A DNA stretch of 64,000 nt, from positions 1,116,001 through 1,180,000 of the forward strand of contig RQOL01000024.1 in NCBI GenBank assembly GCA_013076295.1, written 5' to 3'. The notes below the pieces were generated by a model. The model was not told the DNA's origin. It saw only the letters and a list, made by a program, of their open reading frames with translations, and ran no database searches. The position numbers and the translations under genes are program-made. Numbering within the stretch: position 1 is the stretch's first letter; each line of letters opens with the position of its first letter. This document shows positions 11,237 through 24,270 of the stretch, piece after piece. This DNA comes from Sanderia malayensis. Its lineage: Eukaryota > Cnidaria > Scyphozoa > Semaeostomeae > Pelagiidae.

Positions 11237-14200
11237 ATGAGCGTTATAGACCGTGTTGAATCTGCAAAACACACCATAGTTGGCTCTCCAATTGGCAAGG
11301 CAGTTGCAAAAGCGACCAGTAGGGAAATCATCGGCCCAAAGAAGAAGCATGTTGACTGTGAGTATACCGTTTGATTTCAGACAGGGCCTAAAGGTATTCG
11401 TCCTATCCCGCTGTTCGCTTTGCGTGATTTTCGCAAACGGGAGCTCTGAGATGCTTTGCAGATTTTAAAACCCTCTCAAAAGTTCCCGTTTTATCATAAT
11501 TTGTGTAGAAAGTGCTTGATAATATTTCATTCTGCTTCTGCAAACGCATGAAGCTAGTTTCGTTGCGCCTAAAGAAATTTGTGTTTTCCTTGCCTTGGGA
11601 CCAGCACCAAATAGGTGTCTCGTTTCCCACCAATTTATCTTTTTTTCAGACTTGACTTGCATCAATCAGTGTCCTGATAAGATAATGGCTTTAGAACGTC
11701 TTTAATGAAAATACTATGCGCTGTTTTCTGAGCATGAATGTTTAGAATTGTGGGATGTTATTAAATATGTTTTTTGCGTGAAACTTTACTTCCACCAAAG
11801 TTGTGAACTAATTTTTTAGTCAAACTTCCAGCTGAGTGAAACGTCTTATGAAACAGATTTATTCGTTAACACAGACAAAATTGAATATTTCGTCAATAAA
11901 GTAAATCCATAATTTCAAACTTTCCAAAATATCCCCAATTGGTTTTGCAAAATAATTTTATGTACATCCTCTTAGCTTACACGTTTATTATGGCATACCA
12001 CAAGCCATTTAAGTTCATATTGCTAATACCCATATTGAAAGAGTCTTTTTCTAGTTCTGTTAATAATATTTTGTTTTCCTTAAGTTTTAACATACAAAGC
12101 ATTCAAAACATTTTCTAATGAAGTTGACTTTCCATTGTGCACTATTTTTGTTATAAATTAAATATTGTTTTGAATTTTGAAGACATTTTATGAAAACTAT
12201 AATTTCGATTGAAGAATGAATATGTTAATTCAATAATTTTGGAGCTTATTAATTTATTTGATGTAAAAAGTAGAAAGCCTCAAGCAAAACTGAGCTATTT
12301 TAAGGGTTTTAGCAACCAACATGTGTACACTATATCACCCCTAGAAATTTGAGCTGAAGTTTGGTTTTCAATACTGCTTATTTCATATCAGCTTTCACGA
12401 TTTCAAAAAGTATACATTCCAGTACACTGGCTTTAATAATCAAGTCTGGAATAACTTGCATTACATCCTGATATTTGTCTCTCAAATTAGATATTGTCTA
12501 ACACTTATGTCACTACACGCTTTTTATTTTATAAGGAACTTACCTTAAGCCCTGGTACTAAAAGTTTCTTAAATTTTCTCTTGTTTTCTATTGTTAAAGT
12601 AAACAATAGAGCAAAAGAATCCATTGTAGTTTACCAGAAATCCTAGTTCTAGTTTCCTTATAAAGTGGTTCCTTATATAAAATATTCAAAATAAGCTTTC
12701 ACGTATCCTCTCATTTCTTTGATCTTAACCACCCTGTTTTCATAGGAATGTTTCATTAGAGTTATCAGCCTAATAATAACTAATATCAATATGTTTATTT
12801 ACAACCAACTGAGATCTTGAAATATATATACAAAACATGCATGCTATTATCATAGGATCCTAAAAAGTGAGTTTCTATTTCCTTATGCAGTTAACAGATT
12901 GTTTCCTTTTATGAAAGCAAGCTGCCAAATATGGAGCTCATAATTGATGACCTAATGAGTCAATAAAGAGGGATGAACATTCCTCTGATATTCCTTTGCT
13001 ATTCCTCTGATATTCCTTTGGTATTCCTCTGATCTAGTAATATACCCATCTGATGTTCCTCTGACATTTATTTGATGTGACTATTATAGTAAATGTTTAG
13101 GACCTTTAGAAAATCACTTTTGCAGTGTCTGTGACACATAGAATTTATCTACTGCAAAAACGTTTTGTTTTGATAATTGTTGAGTTCCTTGCTTGATAAA
13201 TGATGATTTAATGATTAAAATTGAGGACATTTTTTCATCTACCTATTACTATCATCCTTGTAAAAATTAGTTTTGTATTAGACCAGCCAAGCTGAAGAAT
13301 TTTTTATTCTGTTCATTGCAGACCTGATAGTATGCCTGAACTATGACAATGTCAGCATTCCAAATTTGGTTGATATGTTGTTCGAGAGGACACACAATTC
13401 CAGTTGGATTGTCACATTTAAAGGACTGGTTACATTTCATTATTTAATGTCCGGTGGAAATGAGGTACGTCTTTTTCTATTTAGCAGATGTACATTTGTC
13501 ACTATTTACCATTTAAGGCAGGTTATACTTTGGGAGCAACTCTTCATAGCTTTTGGAATATCTGAGGCAAACAATTTTGATATGACAACATACTGAAATG
13601 AGATACTACCACCATGACATAAAAGATTGTTAAAAGATAAAGGATTGTTAATGAATAATGATAAAAGATTGTTAGCATAACATTGATCTCCTTTCCCCCT
13701 TTGGTTCTACTATCAGAAGCTCTGCTATTGTGTTCATACAATAGTCTATTGTTTTTATACAATAGTCTATTGTTTTTATACAGTAGGCTATTGTTTGTTA
13801 AAGTAGGCATGAGGTGAAGTGCCTTGTAAGTCATGGTGGTCAAGTCATGCCTTGTAAGTCAGCTTACAGTTTTGCATCCTATGGCTCTCAGTATTAGCCT
13901 CTAAAATCACTCAACACTTGTCACTGTCTTGCATGCCTGAACTTGTAATACACACAGTCTTTGTCAAGAGCCCTTGTATCATGCACACGATAGGGCGATT
14001 CATATGACATTAGTTCACGCAGTCATACAGTGATTTATGGATATTTTTATGAACTTCAAAATAAAACCAAGTTAAAGAATTAATACTTTGGGGAGTGGGA
14101 CTTGTTTGAATGAGGGTGAATTGTTCTATGAAGCAGTTCAAGGGGTCATATGTTTAGTTTATTATAGCAAGAAGCCTGCTATATGATGGTAATAGTAGGG

Positions 14201-17200
14201 TGCTTGAACCCGCAGCCACTGTATTACACGCAGTAATTTTCTCCCATTACTCTTCGGTTGTTTCTCAAACAATTTTGATTCCTCCGCAGAGGTTTATACA
14301 GTGTTTGGCCTCGCGTTCCGCCACGTGGATGTTGCAGAACTTTCTTGACAAGAATGGCGTGCAGGGTTACGACATGTCGCACGCGATTCGCCGCTACTCG
14401 CACTACCTCAGCGAAAAAGCATTCATATACCGCACAATGGGTTTCGATTTCTGCCGTGTACAAAGAGGGTAGGCTTTGCACTCGTTGCAATAGTTATAGT
14501 CTTCCTTGTCGCCATTGAATTGAACTGTTTGAAGCTTTGCAACTACAAAAATGGGGCAAAGCTCTGGGACAAAGTTCTGGGACACTTTCGTAAATTTTGC
14601 CCATGTCCTTCATAGCCCCCCCCCCCCCAATCAATGTTGTCACTGGAGATAGTCTCATAAGATATATCGACAAAATTCTTTTTCTACAATATCACAAGGG
14701 TTTTGATTGAGATAAATTGTTTCAACGGGAATGGGTGGTTGAATAAAGCCCTCAAATAAAAGAACTTTAGGCCTATTTCCATATGTCCCAAAGACTTGTC
14801 CACCATTGTAATTCGAGATCTGAGGCTTCGTCCCAGGTACAAAATTGATTCCTGCGACTAGAGGGTATTTTTGATGACCGTAAGAAACTCTAACTTCACT
14901 TTTCTTGCTGGATTATAGGAAGGAAAATGGAGTTTTAAGAAACATGGACACCACGAAGGTAGGAATTGCTGATCGATTTTTACATGGTATACGTTGTATA
15001 CTCTGTAATAACTGACCAATCAGTGAAGAGAATGATCGGCTTAACTAAACAACATGCTAGATTGGAGCCTGCATATAACAGACATCTGTAGGGTTGATGA
15101 ATTGCCCGTTGTGGAAAGGGGTCTTTTGTATAGAGGTTGTCTTTGCAAGGAGATGACCTATTTGAATGAATTTTGGGATAAAAATATTTCTCTTTTGTTT
15201 AAAATGCCCGTCAATAGTCGTGACTTAGGCCTTTTTAACCCGAGCATGTTTCAATTCCATACAAATTTATATTTAGCTAAAACTTCATATTGTCACAACC
15301 TTCTATTGAGAATTGGCTATGTAAGTTTGAATTGATAATCTACGGATACGCTATTTTTTTACCATTAACCCCAAACTCGAGATGATGTGGATAGAAATTT
15401 AATTTTTACTTTCTCGTGTTTTGTTTTTACTATAATTGAAACATTTTTTTAATTATCTCCTTCAATTCAAAGAATCTTGATAAAGTTCATATATTTTTGT
15501 TTCATCTTTTGAGCTGTTTTGTGAAATGTCCTCGTTATGAAGGCGAGACTGACCCGCTTATTTTCAACGTAGGCTGTTCTGTCTCTTCTTCGTGACGAGT
15601 TTACCTTTTAAGGCTAAGAACCAATGAGTTGAGAACCTCCAGTATGATACTTCTGCTCAAAACAATAGAATAAACAATAGCCTATTGTTTTCTAACAATA
15701 GGCTGGATGCCAAATTTGCATCTGCGGGGTTTTACGGTAATTTTATTTTTTTTTAGAATTTTGATGTTTGATTCTCAAGTTTGATTTACTTTTAGCTTCT
15801 CAAGGCATTACCCGAAATTCAAAAGCAACTGGACGCATTGCTGAGCACAGATGTAAGCAAATTTTATGATATGTCTTTTGGGAGTTCTTTGAAAGCTCTT
15901 TTAGTTTTGCAGAGATCATAGAAAATCCCCTTTCATTGAACAGAAATCTACTTGAAATCATTCTCATTCACGTATCCTCCATTGGATGTCCTTTCAATTT
16001 GTTGAATCACTGAATACGCCATTGAGTTGAGAGAAATTTCCGCAGATTTGTATCATCTTTGAAGAAATCCGCATGAAATCTATCCATCACTGCAGAAATT
16101 TCGCAAAATCTTTTTGTTTTGGAAGAACTCCCAGTAGATTATTTTTATTTACGTTACTCCTTGGGAATTTTGTTTCGGGTTTGGTGTGTTTTATGGGTTT
16201 GTTAGAAGACATGAATATTCCTCCGTATTGTTCGGTTAGGGGCCCACAAGACCGCACTGAAGCAGGTGAATTGGTTTTATAAATCAATTTCTTTTGATTT
16301 ATTCTTAGATGTCAGGAAACGAATTAACCAATGGCGTAATAACCGCGGCATTTATGCTATTATTCAAGGTAATACCAATCTATTTACTTTTTATTATTAG
16401 ATCTATTTATCATCTAAATTATTCACTCTCAATATTCAATACTTCAAAGCGTTGATATTTTCTTTGGTTTCTTGATGTTGGTAAACAACCTCTCTTATTT
16501 GGTCACTGAGACCTGCCACCAGCGTTACAACCGCTGTAACGCTAAAATATCGACTTTGTTATCATGCTATCTCCTTAATGAAGTACAAAGTAATCCAGTT
16601 CTTTATCACATGAACCGGAGATCTGAAACGTAACCGATGCCTGTATGAAGAGCTTTCTGATATGACGAGCTGAACATTTGCTTCTTAACCCGCTTCATTC
16701 AATTCATAGCACAAGCTATCTACTGTTTGAAGATCTGGTGGCTGTATTTGCTTCTCTTCGCGTTGGGATGTCAAACCTGGGACCCCAATATTTAGGGGGG
16801 CCTTTTCTACTGCTCAGTGTGCCCTCCCCTGAATGCTCTCCCACCAATATTCAGAGAAATCCAACTAAAGTCCTTTTTTTCTCCGACCTAAACTAAAGAC
16901 CATGTTTTTTGTGAGGAATGGTGCCCCTTTATCATTGTTCCCCCCAACTTTAATATCTTGATAGCTCAGTTTTCAGCGCTCAGGATTCGCTGTATTTTCG
17001 CTTTGGGGTTTCATTTAAGTGTCTGAAAATGGTGGCCTTGGGGCAAAATCTTGTACCCTGATACATTACCCTGGCTCTTGTGCCCTGGTGCAAATGATTT
17101 TGATCCATTCGTATCTGGCTACAGGAACTCAAATGACCAGACATGTCTGATTGCCTATTATTGATGATTTACCTCAAAGAAGCTGCCCTCACAAAGCCAG

Positions 17201-20200
17201 ATCGCAAAAGAATGTTTTTTGGAATCTGAATTTATTTCATGCATTTTGTTTACAGGACGCCATCAGAGTTTTTGCCTGCTATAATGATGGAATTATTAAT
17301 CTACTTGGTACGTGTCTACATTTGTTTACGTTTATTTTGCTCTGCGAATTGTATAGGGTTCTAGAATCAAATAACGCGAAGCCAATCTCAGTAGTTACAT
17401 ATCTATGTATAATTGTTATACATTCAACGCGTTGGTATCATGCCCAAGTATAGAAATAAAGATATGTGGGCATGGATTGTTGACTCAAATATTGAAAGTA
17501 CTAAGGTTGTCTGGTGTACGTGGAAAGTCTTGTTTTACAGTTTCCGGGACCGATGAATGAATTCAAAGCAGTCAATGGCCGTGAACTTTGATAGCAATGA
17601 AGTAGTAAAGTAATGAAGTGAGATTTACCTGCAGTATATACTGATATATACTGCAGGTAAATCTGTTATGGACAGCTTGCTCAACTGTTAACAATAAACG
17701 AAACAGTTTTTCAAATAAGAATAAAATTAGTATAAGCTGTATGGATTTAGAGGTGTGAATATTGAAATCATTGAACGGCAGAAGGCATTCAAGGTATTAA
17801 ATTGCGCAAGGCATTGAATTGTATAGATAAGAAGTGTAAATTTAAGTTCAACACGTCCACGGGTTATTAAACTAACATTTCTTCCTTTTAGTAGATTCTG
17901 TTCACATATTCGAGATCTTGACAAATCTTTATTTTTCCTTTAAAACAGAGCAATACTTTGACATGAAGAAGGCTGACTGCAAAGCGGCCTTGGAAATTTA
18001 CAAGAAGTTTGTCAACCGAATGGAAAGAGTATCGTCTTTTCTCAAAGTTGCAGAAGAAGTGGGGATTGACCGCGGGGACATCCCCGACCTCACCCAAGCA
18101 CCGAGCAGTCTTTTGACGGCGTTGGAAAATCATTTATTGTCTCTAGAAAAAGGCAAAGCGCTGCCCCCGTCCAAGTAAGTCAACATATGCATCTGCTATT
18201 GTTTATCAATGAATACTCAGGGGGTAACATCGTCAATCTATCAGTCAGTTTATTGTCGACAGCCACCTCCGTCCAAGTAAGTCAACATATGCATCTGCTA
18301 TTGTTTATCAATGAATACTCAGGGGGTAACATCGTCAATCTATCAGTCAGTTTATTGTCGACAGCCACCTCCGTCCAAGTAAGTCAATCTATGCATCTGC
18401 TATTGTTTATCAATGAATACTCAGGGGGTAACATCGTCAATCTATCAGTCAGTTTATTGTCGACAGCCACCTCCGTCCAAGTAAGTCAATCTATGCATCT
18501 GCTATTGTTTATCAATGAATACTCAGGGGGTAACATCGTCAATCTATCAGTCAGTTTATTGTCGACAGCCACCTCCGTCCAAGTAAGTCAATCTATGCAT
18601 CTGCTATTGTTTATCAATGAATACTCAGGGGGTAACATCGTCAATCTATCAGTCAGTTTATTGTCGACAGCCACCTCCGTCCAAGTAAGTCAATCTATGC
18701 ATCTGCTATTGTTTATCAATGAATACTCAGGGGGTAACATCGTCAATCTATCGCTCAGTTTTTAATATTTATTGTCGCTTTTAATGTTTATTGTCGCTTT
18801 TAATGTTTATTGTCGCTTTCAATGTTTATTGTCGACAGCCACCCCGTCCAAGTAAGTCAATCTATGTTTATCAAGGGATATTCAGGGGGTAACATCGTCA
18901 ATTTATCGGTCAGCTGGGCTTGTTAGCAGCATAATTCAATGTCAATTATTATGGTTGTATCGATGTATTGCACTGCAGTATGTGTAGCAGTAAGTTATGC
19001 AATACGTATCGATGTATATGTGGCAGCAAATCAGGCCATGCTAACCGAGTTTACTTATCATTTCATCGTTACTAGAATTAGGCATTGGCCCGAAATGTAC
19101 TCTATTATAGGTTGCAATGTTATTGTTTATTATTCCAGGCCTATTACTCTACCAGCTTTCAATGTGTCATCAACAGTCGAAACAATGGCAAATCCGTTTA
19201 AAACAGACAACTTTGCTGGCAAAGATACTGTCCGGGAAAATGCGTTGGAGCACGAGAGGCAGGCACTGCGCAGCTTTGAGGTAAGTAAGCGTAGAGGTCT
19301 ACCCCCGGGGATATCGTACAGCTCACAGAATATTGCATTGTATGCCGTGAAATACGGGGGGGGGGTTGATGTATACTAGGACATACACTGATCATCGACT
19401 AATTCTTCTACCAGCAACAAAGGCAAGCTTCGGTTAAGGCGCCGGCTTTGGCGCCTCCGCAGCATCAACAAAGAACTACCAACCAAGTCCAACAACAACA
19501 GGAACCGCCAAAGAAAGAGCTCCTCAACCAAGCTGCGCAGCACTCTTCTCCTCCGCAGACCTCCGGTGCTAGCGATCTACTTCAACTGAACAATGCCATG
19601 TTTCCTGCTGCACCCCAGCAGCAATCTGGCCTGCCACGCAGCTCCACCTTCCCAATGGCCGTACAGAAAACAGATGATATGTGGTCATCTCCTGGGCAGG
19701 CACAGGCGCCGTGGGCCGCACAGAATGCCAATCAAGGTAATAATGTTGATATCATCTGGCTTATTGTCATATGACTGATTTCATTCACTAAGACCATTTG
19801 CTTTTTCTAATGAACGTTTCACCTTGCATGTCTACCTTGCCATTGATTTGGTTGGGTTTCGTAGTCGAAATGGCGTTGTTACTCTGTTCTGTTGTACCGT
19901 ATTTCCTCTAATTAGCGCCCACTCTCTTTTAACCGCCCCTTCAATCAATAAGCGCCCACCCAAAAATCAAAAAGTGTGAACTAATTCTTAAATTTTCACT
20001 GTTTGATTCAAATAATTTGTCTTGTATCCCCATTCCCCCGTTCCCCCGTTCCCCCATAACTAAATGAGGGAACGGGGGAATAGGAAATGAAAGATAAGGA
20101 ACCGGGCAGTGCGTCTCTCTTCACAACCTAGATGTTTTAACATTCCTTGTATTGTTTCCATTCAGCAATGCCAATGAACACCAACCCATTTAATGCGGCC

Positions 20201-22320
20201 AATAGCAACAACAACAACGGCGCGGCCTTCCGTCCGGTATTTGACAACACTGGACAGGCAAGCGGCGCTGATGTGTTGCTAGGAGACCTATTGACACCGG
20301 AGCCAGTGAATGGAGCACCGATACAACAACAACAACAACCATTGGATAGCGTCGACTCGGGTAACTTGTCGTCGAGTCTCGCTAAAGCCGCAAGATCTCT
20401 TGGTGAGTAGCAGGCCTCGTTTGCTGGTTATTTAAACTGATGCCTCGATTTAGTGGGATTTAAGATCTGGCTTAGACAACTCATTTGGAGCGCAGCGTGC
20501 TAAATTCGCTCAAAAGCCCTGCTAATTATTTTTGGTTTTAGACCGCGGAGCGGTTTATCTGCTTTTCTGACACAGTGTGTACATGGTGTGTTTGTGGTTC
20601 GCTCAGCATGGTGCATTATGGGCCATTTTAATTATTCAACTCACGGATTATTAGTTAGCTCACTTAATTGACACTTTTTAGGCCACTGATTTAATCTGCT
20701 GCGCTCAAATTGCGCTGTCTAAGCCAGGCCTGAAAATATTACTCCGCTCTTTAGCCGGTCCTTTGAACCGTTTTACCATGCATGCTTTGATATTTGAAGG
20801 CTGTTCAACCAAAGGTAAATTGCTTTAGGAAAAAGTTTAAGGGACCAGACAGTGGTGTAGATAGAGGGGGGTCAGGGGGTCAGGGTTAACTATACTACAG
20901 CGAAATCCCTGCCACTCGAACCCGCGATAACTCGAACAGTAGTATTTATGAGTGAAGCTTCTCCAATCATCGTTAATATGTTTGTGTTTGCCTGTTCAGT
21001 GATTGATGTCGTACTAAGAATAGGAAATCGATCTCAAAATGTGGCACTCGTAGCTACACTCCTGTTCATGACATGATGAGCTGGTTTTCTTGCTAATTAG
21101 AGACCCATAATTATGATTATTATTATGATGATGATTTTTCTCTGTTGTTTAGATGATTTGAGCATTCACCCAAGTATGCAGAGAGTTCAGACCCAAAAAG
21201 GTCAGCACCAATGGCGACCGCAACAACAACAAGTCAGAACAGGTGGTGCTAACTTCCAATCGATGGGACTGACAAAGACGTCACTTCCTCCTGCCTCGCA
21301 GCAGCCAGCTGGTTGGGGAGGAGCGAATGCACCGCCAGCTAGCATGCAAGCGTATCCCGGTCAGGTGAGTGTGAAATTAACAGTATGTCTTACCCCCGGA
21401 TAGTTCATGCACAGTATTGCTCCGCAGCATGTATTTGTGTTTTGAAACGGGGGTAAAGTGTTGCATGTTTAAGGAATTATCTTCACATCCTGCTTTTGTG
21501 AGTACATGTAGTCGCAAAGTGTTCACCAACACGTGTCAACTTCATCGATGTCCCAGAGCAGGGAAGGGACAACCAACCATGGACAGTCTTGAGAGGGCTT
21601 CGCTTGCAGCACCCTGTTCTTGATTGTCGCCCTGCTCTTGATTGTCGCCAGAAGGACCAGGAATTTGCCTTTGTGACTACATGTGATCACGAAAACAGAA
21701 GACCGCGAAGTTTAGAGATAAGGTTTGCCATTTAGAGAAAATTTGGAGGCAATTATCACATGTTAACATGACAAGGGTATTAACGCAGTGTTTATCTCTA
21801 CAAAGAGTGTTTCTCTGCCATACTTCATTTTCTACTGTCGTCTAAAATCGTAGCGCCGTTCTATTTCTCAGTGCTCTGACAAACTCTGAATTATTTATGA
21901 TCAATCAAGTTGTTACCTTTTTCCCTTACAACAAGGCCCCGGTGAGAATGCAGCAGCAGCAACAATTTGTTGGCAACAATCCATCTGTAATGCCGTATGC
22001 CGGCAATAATTATCCAATACAAGCTTCATATAATCAAAGGACAATGCAATCCCAGGATCCATTTGGCCCTGTGCCTGGTACACAGGTAAGCAATGCTTCG
22101 TGTTCATGATTCATTTTCTTTGGCTGGGATAGGGTTTGGTATCTTGTGAGTACGCTTTCAGAGGTATCAAACTCCTTTTGAACTGTTGGTGAGCTTTGGT
22201 GATAGGCACGATCATAGAGACTCAACGAATGTAAACAGCGCCCTCGTTTTTATTTACTTCATCGTTTGCATACGAGGCTTGCTTTGAACCAATATCTTTT
22301 CCGTATAGGTGCGGTTTTAG
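11237..22320 (+). CDS. PICALM: AP180/CALM clathrin-assembly protein (ANTH domain), complete gene
   Basis: Binds PI(4,5)P2, clathrin and AP2 at endocytic sites and sorts SNAREs. Fourteen exons: 11237-11357, 13322-13464, 14290-14468, 14919-14958, 15796-15852, 16309-16368, 17256-17307, 17949-18174, 19139-19280, 19415-19736, 20166-20402, 21153-21364, 21936-22085 and 22309-22320. Phases agree throughout and give 650 residues, close to the usual PICALM length. Exons 1-8 encode the ANTH domain; the lipid-binding GPKKKH motif is at the end of exon 1. Diagnostic blocks are [48 protein letters not shown] and [19 protein letters not shown]. The C-terminal half is Gln/Asn/Pro-rich with NPF motifs (MANPFK, NTNPFN) and DLL-type motifs (SDLLQL, LLGDLL). 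The end, [13 protein letters not shown], parallels the NPFGPVSG.QI.F ending of vertebrate PICALM, which supports the tiny last exon. One family gene usually stands for both AP180 and CALM in invertebrates. Confidence 0.93.
12985..13045 (+). repeat. Short ATTCCTCTGATATTCCTTTG repeat
   Basis: About three to four diverged copies of a roughly 10-20-bp unit in AP180 intron 1. The rest of this 1.96-kb intron (11358-13321) is plain AT-rich sequence with no feature I can name. Confidence 0.5.
13715..13805 (+). repeat. Hairpin-forming ACAATAGTCTATTGT repeat
   Basis: Three consecutive copies of ACAATAGtCTATTGTTTTTAT, each itself an inverted repeat, in AP180 intron 2. It shares the CAATAG..CTATTG core with repeats at 15655, 29240 and 49515. 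Confidence 0.65.
14600..14850. repeat. Dispersed repeat related to 22850-23100
   Basis: Shares with the second locus the series CAATGTTGTC-, AGTCTCATA-, ATATCGACAA- and TTCTTTTT-, in the same order, and both start near a G/C-poor, C-rich boundary. The copy here begins with a 13-bp C run. No ends are resolved, so the class is unknown. Confidence 0.5.
15655..15740 (+). repeat. Dispersed CAATAG hairpin repeat
   Basis: CTGCTCAAAACAATAGA, then AACAATAGCCTATTGTTTTC, then AACAATAGGCTGGATGC and AAATTTGCAT ending in TTTTACGGTA. The same order of blocks recurs at 29225-29325 and 49500-49600, so this is a small dispersed element and not a chance palindrome. Confidence 0.65.
17621..17664. repeat. Perfect 20-bp inverted repeat with a 4-bp loop
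   Basis: The arm at 17621-17640 (AGATTTACCTGCAGTATATA) is the exact reverse complement of 17645-17664, separated by CTGA. It lies in AP180 intron 7, so the transcript could fold into a perfect 20-bp hairpin. Confidence 0.95.
18163..18870 (+). repeat. 102-bp tandem repeat that includes the exon 8 splice donor of AP180
   Basis: The unit starts with the last bases of exon 8 (CCGTCCAA) and its donor GTAAGTCAA, then ATGCATCTGCTATTG and GGGGGTAACATCGTCAATC. Donor copies lie at 18175 (authentic), 18277, 18379, 18481, 18583 and 18685, with a seventh in a decayed unit at 18852. A smaller TTTATTGTCGCTTTTAATG repeat fills 18755-18830. Copies are almost identical, so the expansion is recent. The 192-residue open frame over it is an artefact of the 102-bp (34-codon) period. 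Confidence 0.95.
19908..20000 (+). mobile_element. Half-element of the TACCGTA MITE group
   Basis: Begins TACCGTATTTCCTCTAATTA, continues with GCGCCC and AAGCGCCCACCC blocks, and resembles the left ends of the AATAAGCCCC and AAACGCCC families. No right terminus is visible. It lies in an AP180 intron. Confidence 0.5.
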
Positions 22321-24055
22321 GAGGAGATCTGGAGCTTGATGATTGTGCAATTTGATTGGCTAAAATATTGTAGAACTCAATTGTGATTGGACAAATCGTA
22401 GCAAAATTAGAATTTTCGTAAATTTACATATGATTCTTAATAATTTAAGCAAACAATGGTGATGGACGATGTTTGATTAATGTGGCAATTTTTCATTTTT
22501 ACCATGAAAAATTGTTGCACGTTTTTGTAATATAAAGAACCAGAAATATCATCATTAATAAAAACTCCAAGAAAATGACGAGCAACATGACACTCTCTGT
22601 CTAGAATAAAGTATTGTATTATAAGTTTTCGTAATTCAAATTGGATGGGATGTTGAATTATAATTTGCAGCGTGAATGACAAAAATTTTATTTTTCTCAT
22701 TTCATCTGTGGTTAATACATTTCATATAAGATGCGCGTAATAACATGCAAGTTTTGGCCATTGTTTCTTCTATCGTATTGAGCCGAAATATCATCCTAGA
22801 GGTTCTTAATCTATTGGTTCTCATACGCCGGCTTTTACAGTAATGGAGAAAAGTCCTGGCACGATTTATGTGTTGCAAGCATCCCTCATTGCCCTCCTTC
22901 CCTCAAACAATGTTGTCTCTAGAAACAGTCTCATAGATATCGACAACATTTCTTTTTGCACCCTGATCAGGAGTGTGGTGGGGACGACAGTATTTGGGGG
23001 GTGGTTGGCTTGAAATGGTTTCCACTGAGAATTTAGTTTCCAAGAACATAGCATCTTATCAGACTTTAAAGTGGCCCTGAGATTTTGTACCCCATTGTAT
23101 GTATCCCATTATACGGTTTAACCTCAGTGCGCTATAAACTCAGTACATTGCTTCCTTGTGCGGCGCTTGGCTGTGGCTTGTTTTGAGCGAGTTGCGGTGG
23201 GGTGTGCTAAACGCCCAGGCGGGGTGAACTTTGTTCGAGTTAAGGCGAAGTTTTAGTTTGTTCGTACTTGAGTCAAACATAAAGCAATCGCAGACACAAC
23301 GAGAGGTTTTGGTCAATTATGAATCATTTGTTTATATTATATCAATAATAATAATAATAATAATAATATTGCCATATAATATTTATTTACTTCAGCTTTC
23401 TAATATATGCTAGCAGGGTTAAAGAAATCACAATTCACACATGAAGTATTTGCAGCAACAGAATTACATCCTAATTGCATCCACGTATATCGTTTCCTTA
23501 TTTTATGTTCGTTATTGTTCACCATTTTCAATTGGAAAATAGGGTTTGAATTAGAAAAACTTGAACCATGAAACCATGAAAACAGTTCAGAATCTATTCG
23601 ACTGCTAATTAAAAATAATGACAGTATTTGGCCTGCAAATTTCAATCAGATAAAAATGTTAGATATAAAAATTGACGATAAAAGCCTAAGGAAAGAGTGA
23701 AATAAAAAGCGAAATCTCAAAATAACGAGTCAAGGAGGTCGCGAAAAAATACATTGGATTGATACCTCGAGGCCTGGTTCTTAAAGATTCTTAATTTAGG
23801 ACATGTTTAGACCTCCACTAAACCGTTCTTAATTTTACCTTCACATTTGGTGATCTAAGATAGCGTAAACTCAAATATGCTCAAAAAACTTTTATGCCTG
23901 GCATGTATGTGTTATGTATTTGAATGTAAATGGCTGGTACAATGGCTGGTTTTCGGTAATAAAGAGAAGTTCCTTGGAGTGTTTATCATAATTTTTTAAT
24001 TTTCGGGGTCCTCTACAAGTGGGTTCCTTATGAAGAAGTTCGTTATAAAAAAGCG
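22321..24055. other. Spacer between AP180 and the 2OG oxygenase
   Basis: The gap between the two convergent genes. It holds the presumed AP180 3' UTR, a dispersed repeat at 22850-23100 related to 14600-14850, and an ATT/AAT trinucleotide run at 23344-23371. I see no gene. Confidence 0.55.
22605..22610 (+). terminator. Candidate poly(A) signal of AP180
   Basis: AATAAA 285 bp after the inferred TAG at 22318-22320, on the gene's strand. Confidence 0.45.
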
Positions 24056-24056
24056 T

Positions 24057-24270
24057 GTGGGTAAAGTGTTCGAGCTCGTGTAATTCGAACTCTGTCTAAT
24101 TCGAACACCCTGGGGAAGCGTAAAAATGTTCGAATTCCAAATAGTTCGAATTATAGAGGTTCGTTTGATAAGATTTGGTTCATTAGTGATCCTTGAAGGG
24201 ACAGAGAATTTAGTTCGAATTAAATAGAGTTCGAATTACACGAGTTCGAGCTATGCATATTTGACTGTAT
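24057..24270 (+). mobile_element. pogo/Tigger-like MITE (TTCGAA family), copy 1
   Basis: Shares with 43436-43598 and 56495-56679 the blocks AAAATGTTCGAATT, TTCGAATTATAGAGGTT, TTGGTTCATTAGTGATC, GAAGGGACAGAGAATTT and CACGAGTTCGAGCTATGC, and the right end TTTGACTGTA. The left end looks rearranged here. It lies about 60 bp from the stop of the 2OG oxygenase. Confidence 0.8.

Noticed and set aside
18187..18765. 192-residue open frame made of 34-residue repeats
   Set aside because: It is produced by a 102-bp tandem repeat whose length is a multiple of three. It starts in an intron, has no splice link to AP180 in frame, and its sequence resembles no protein family.
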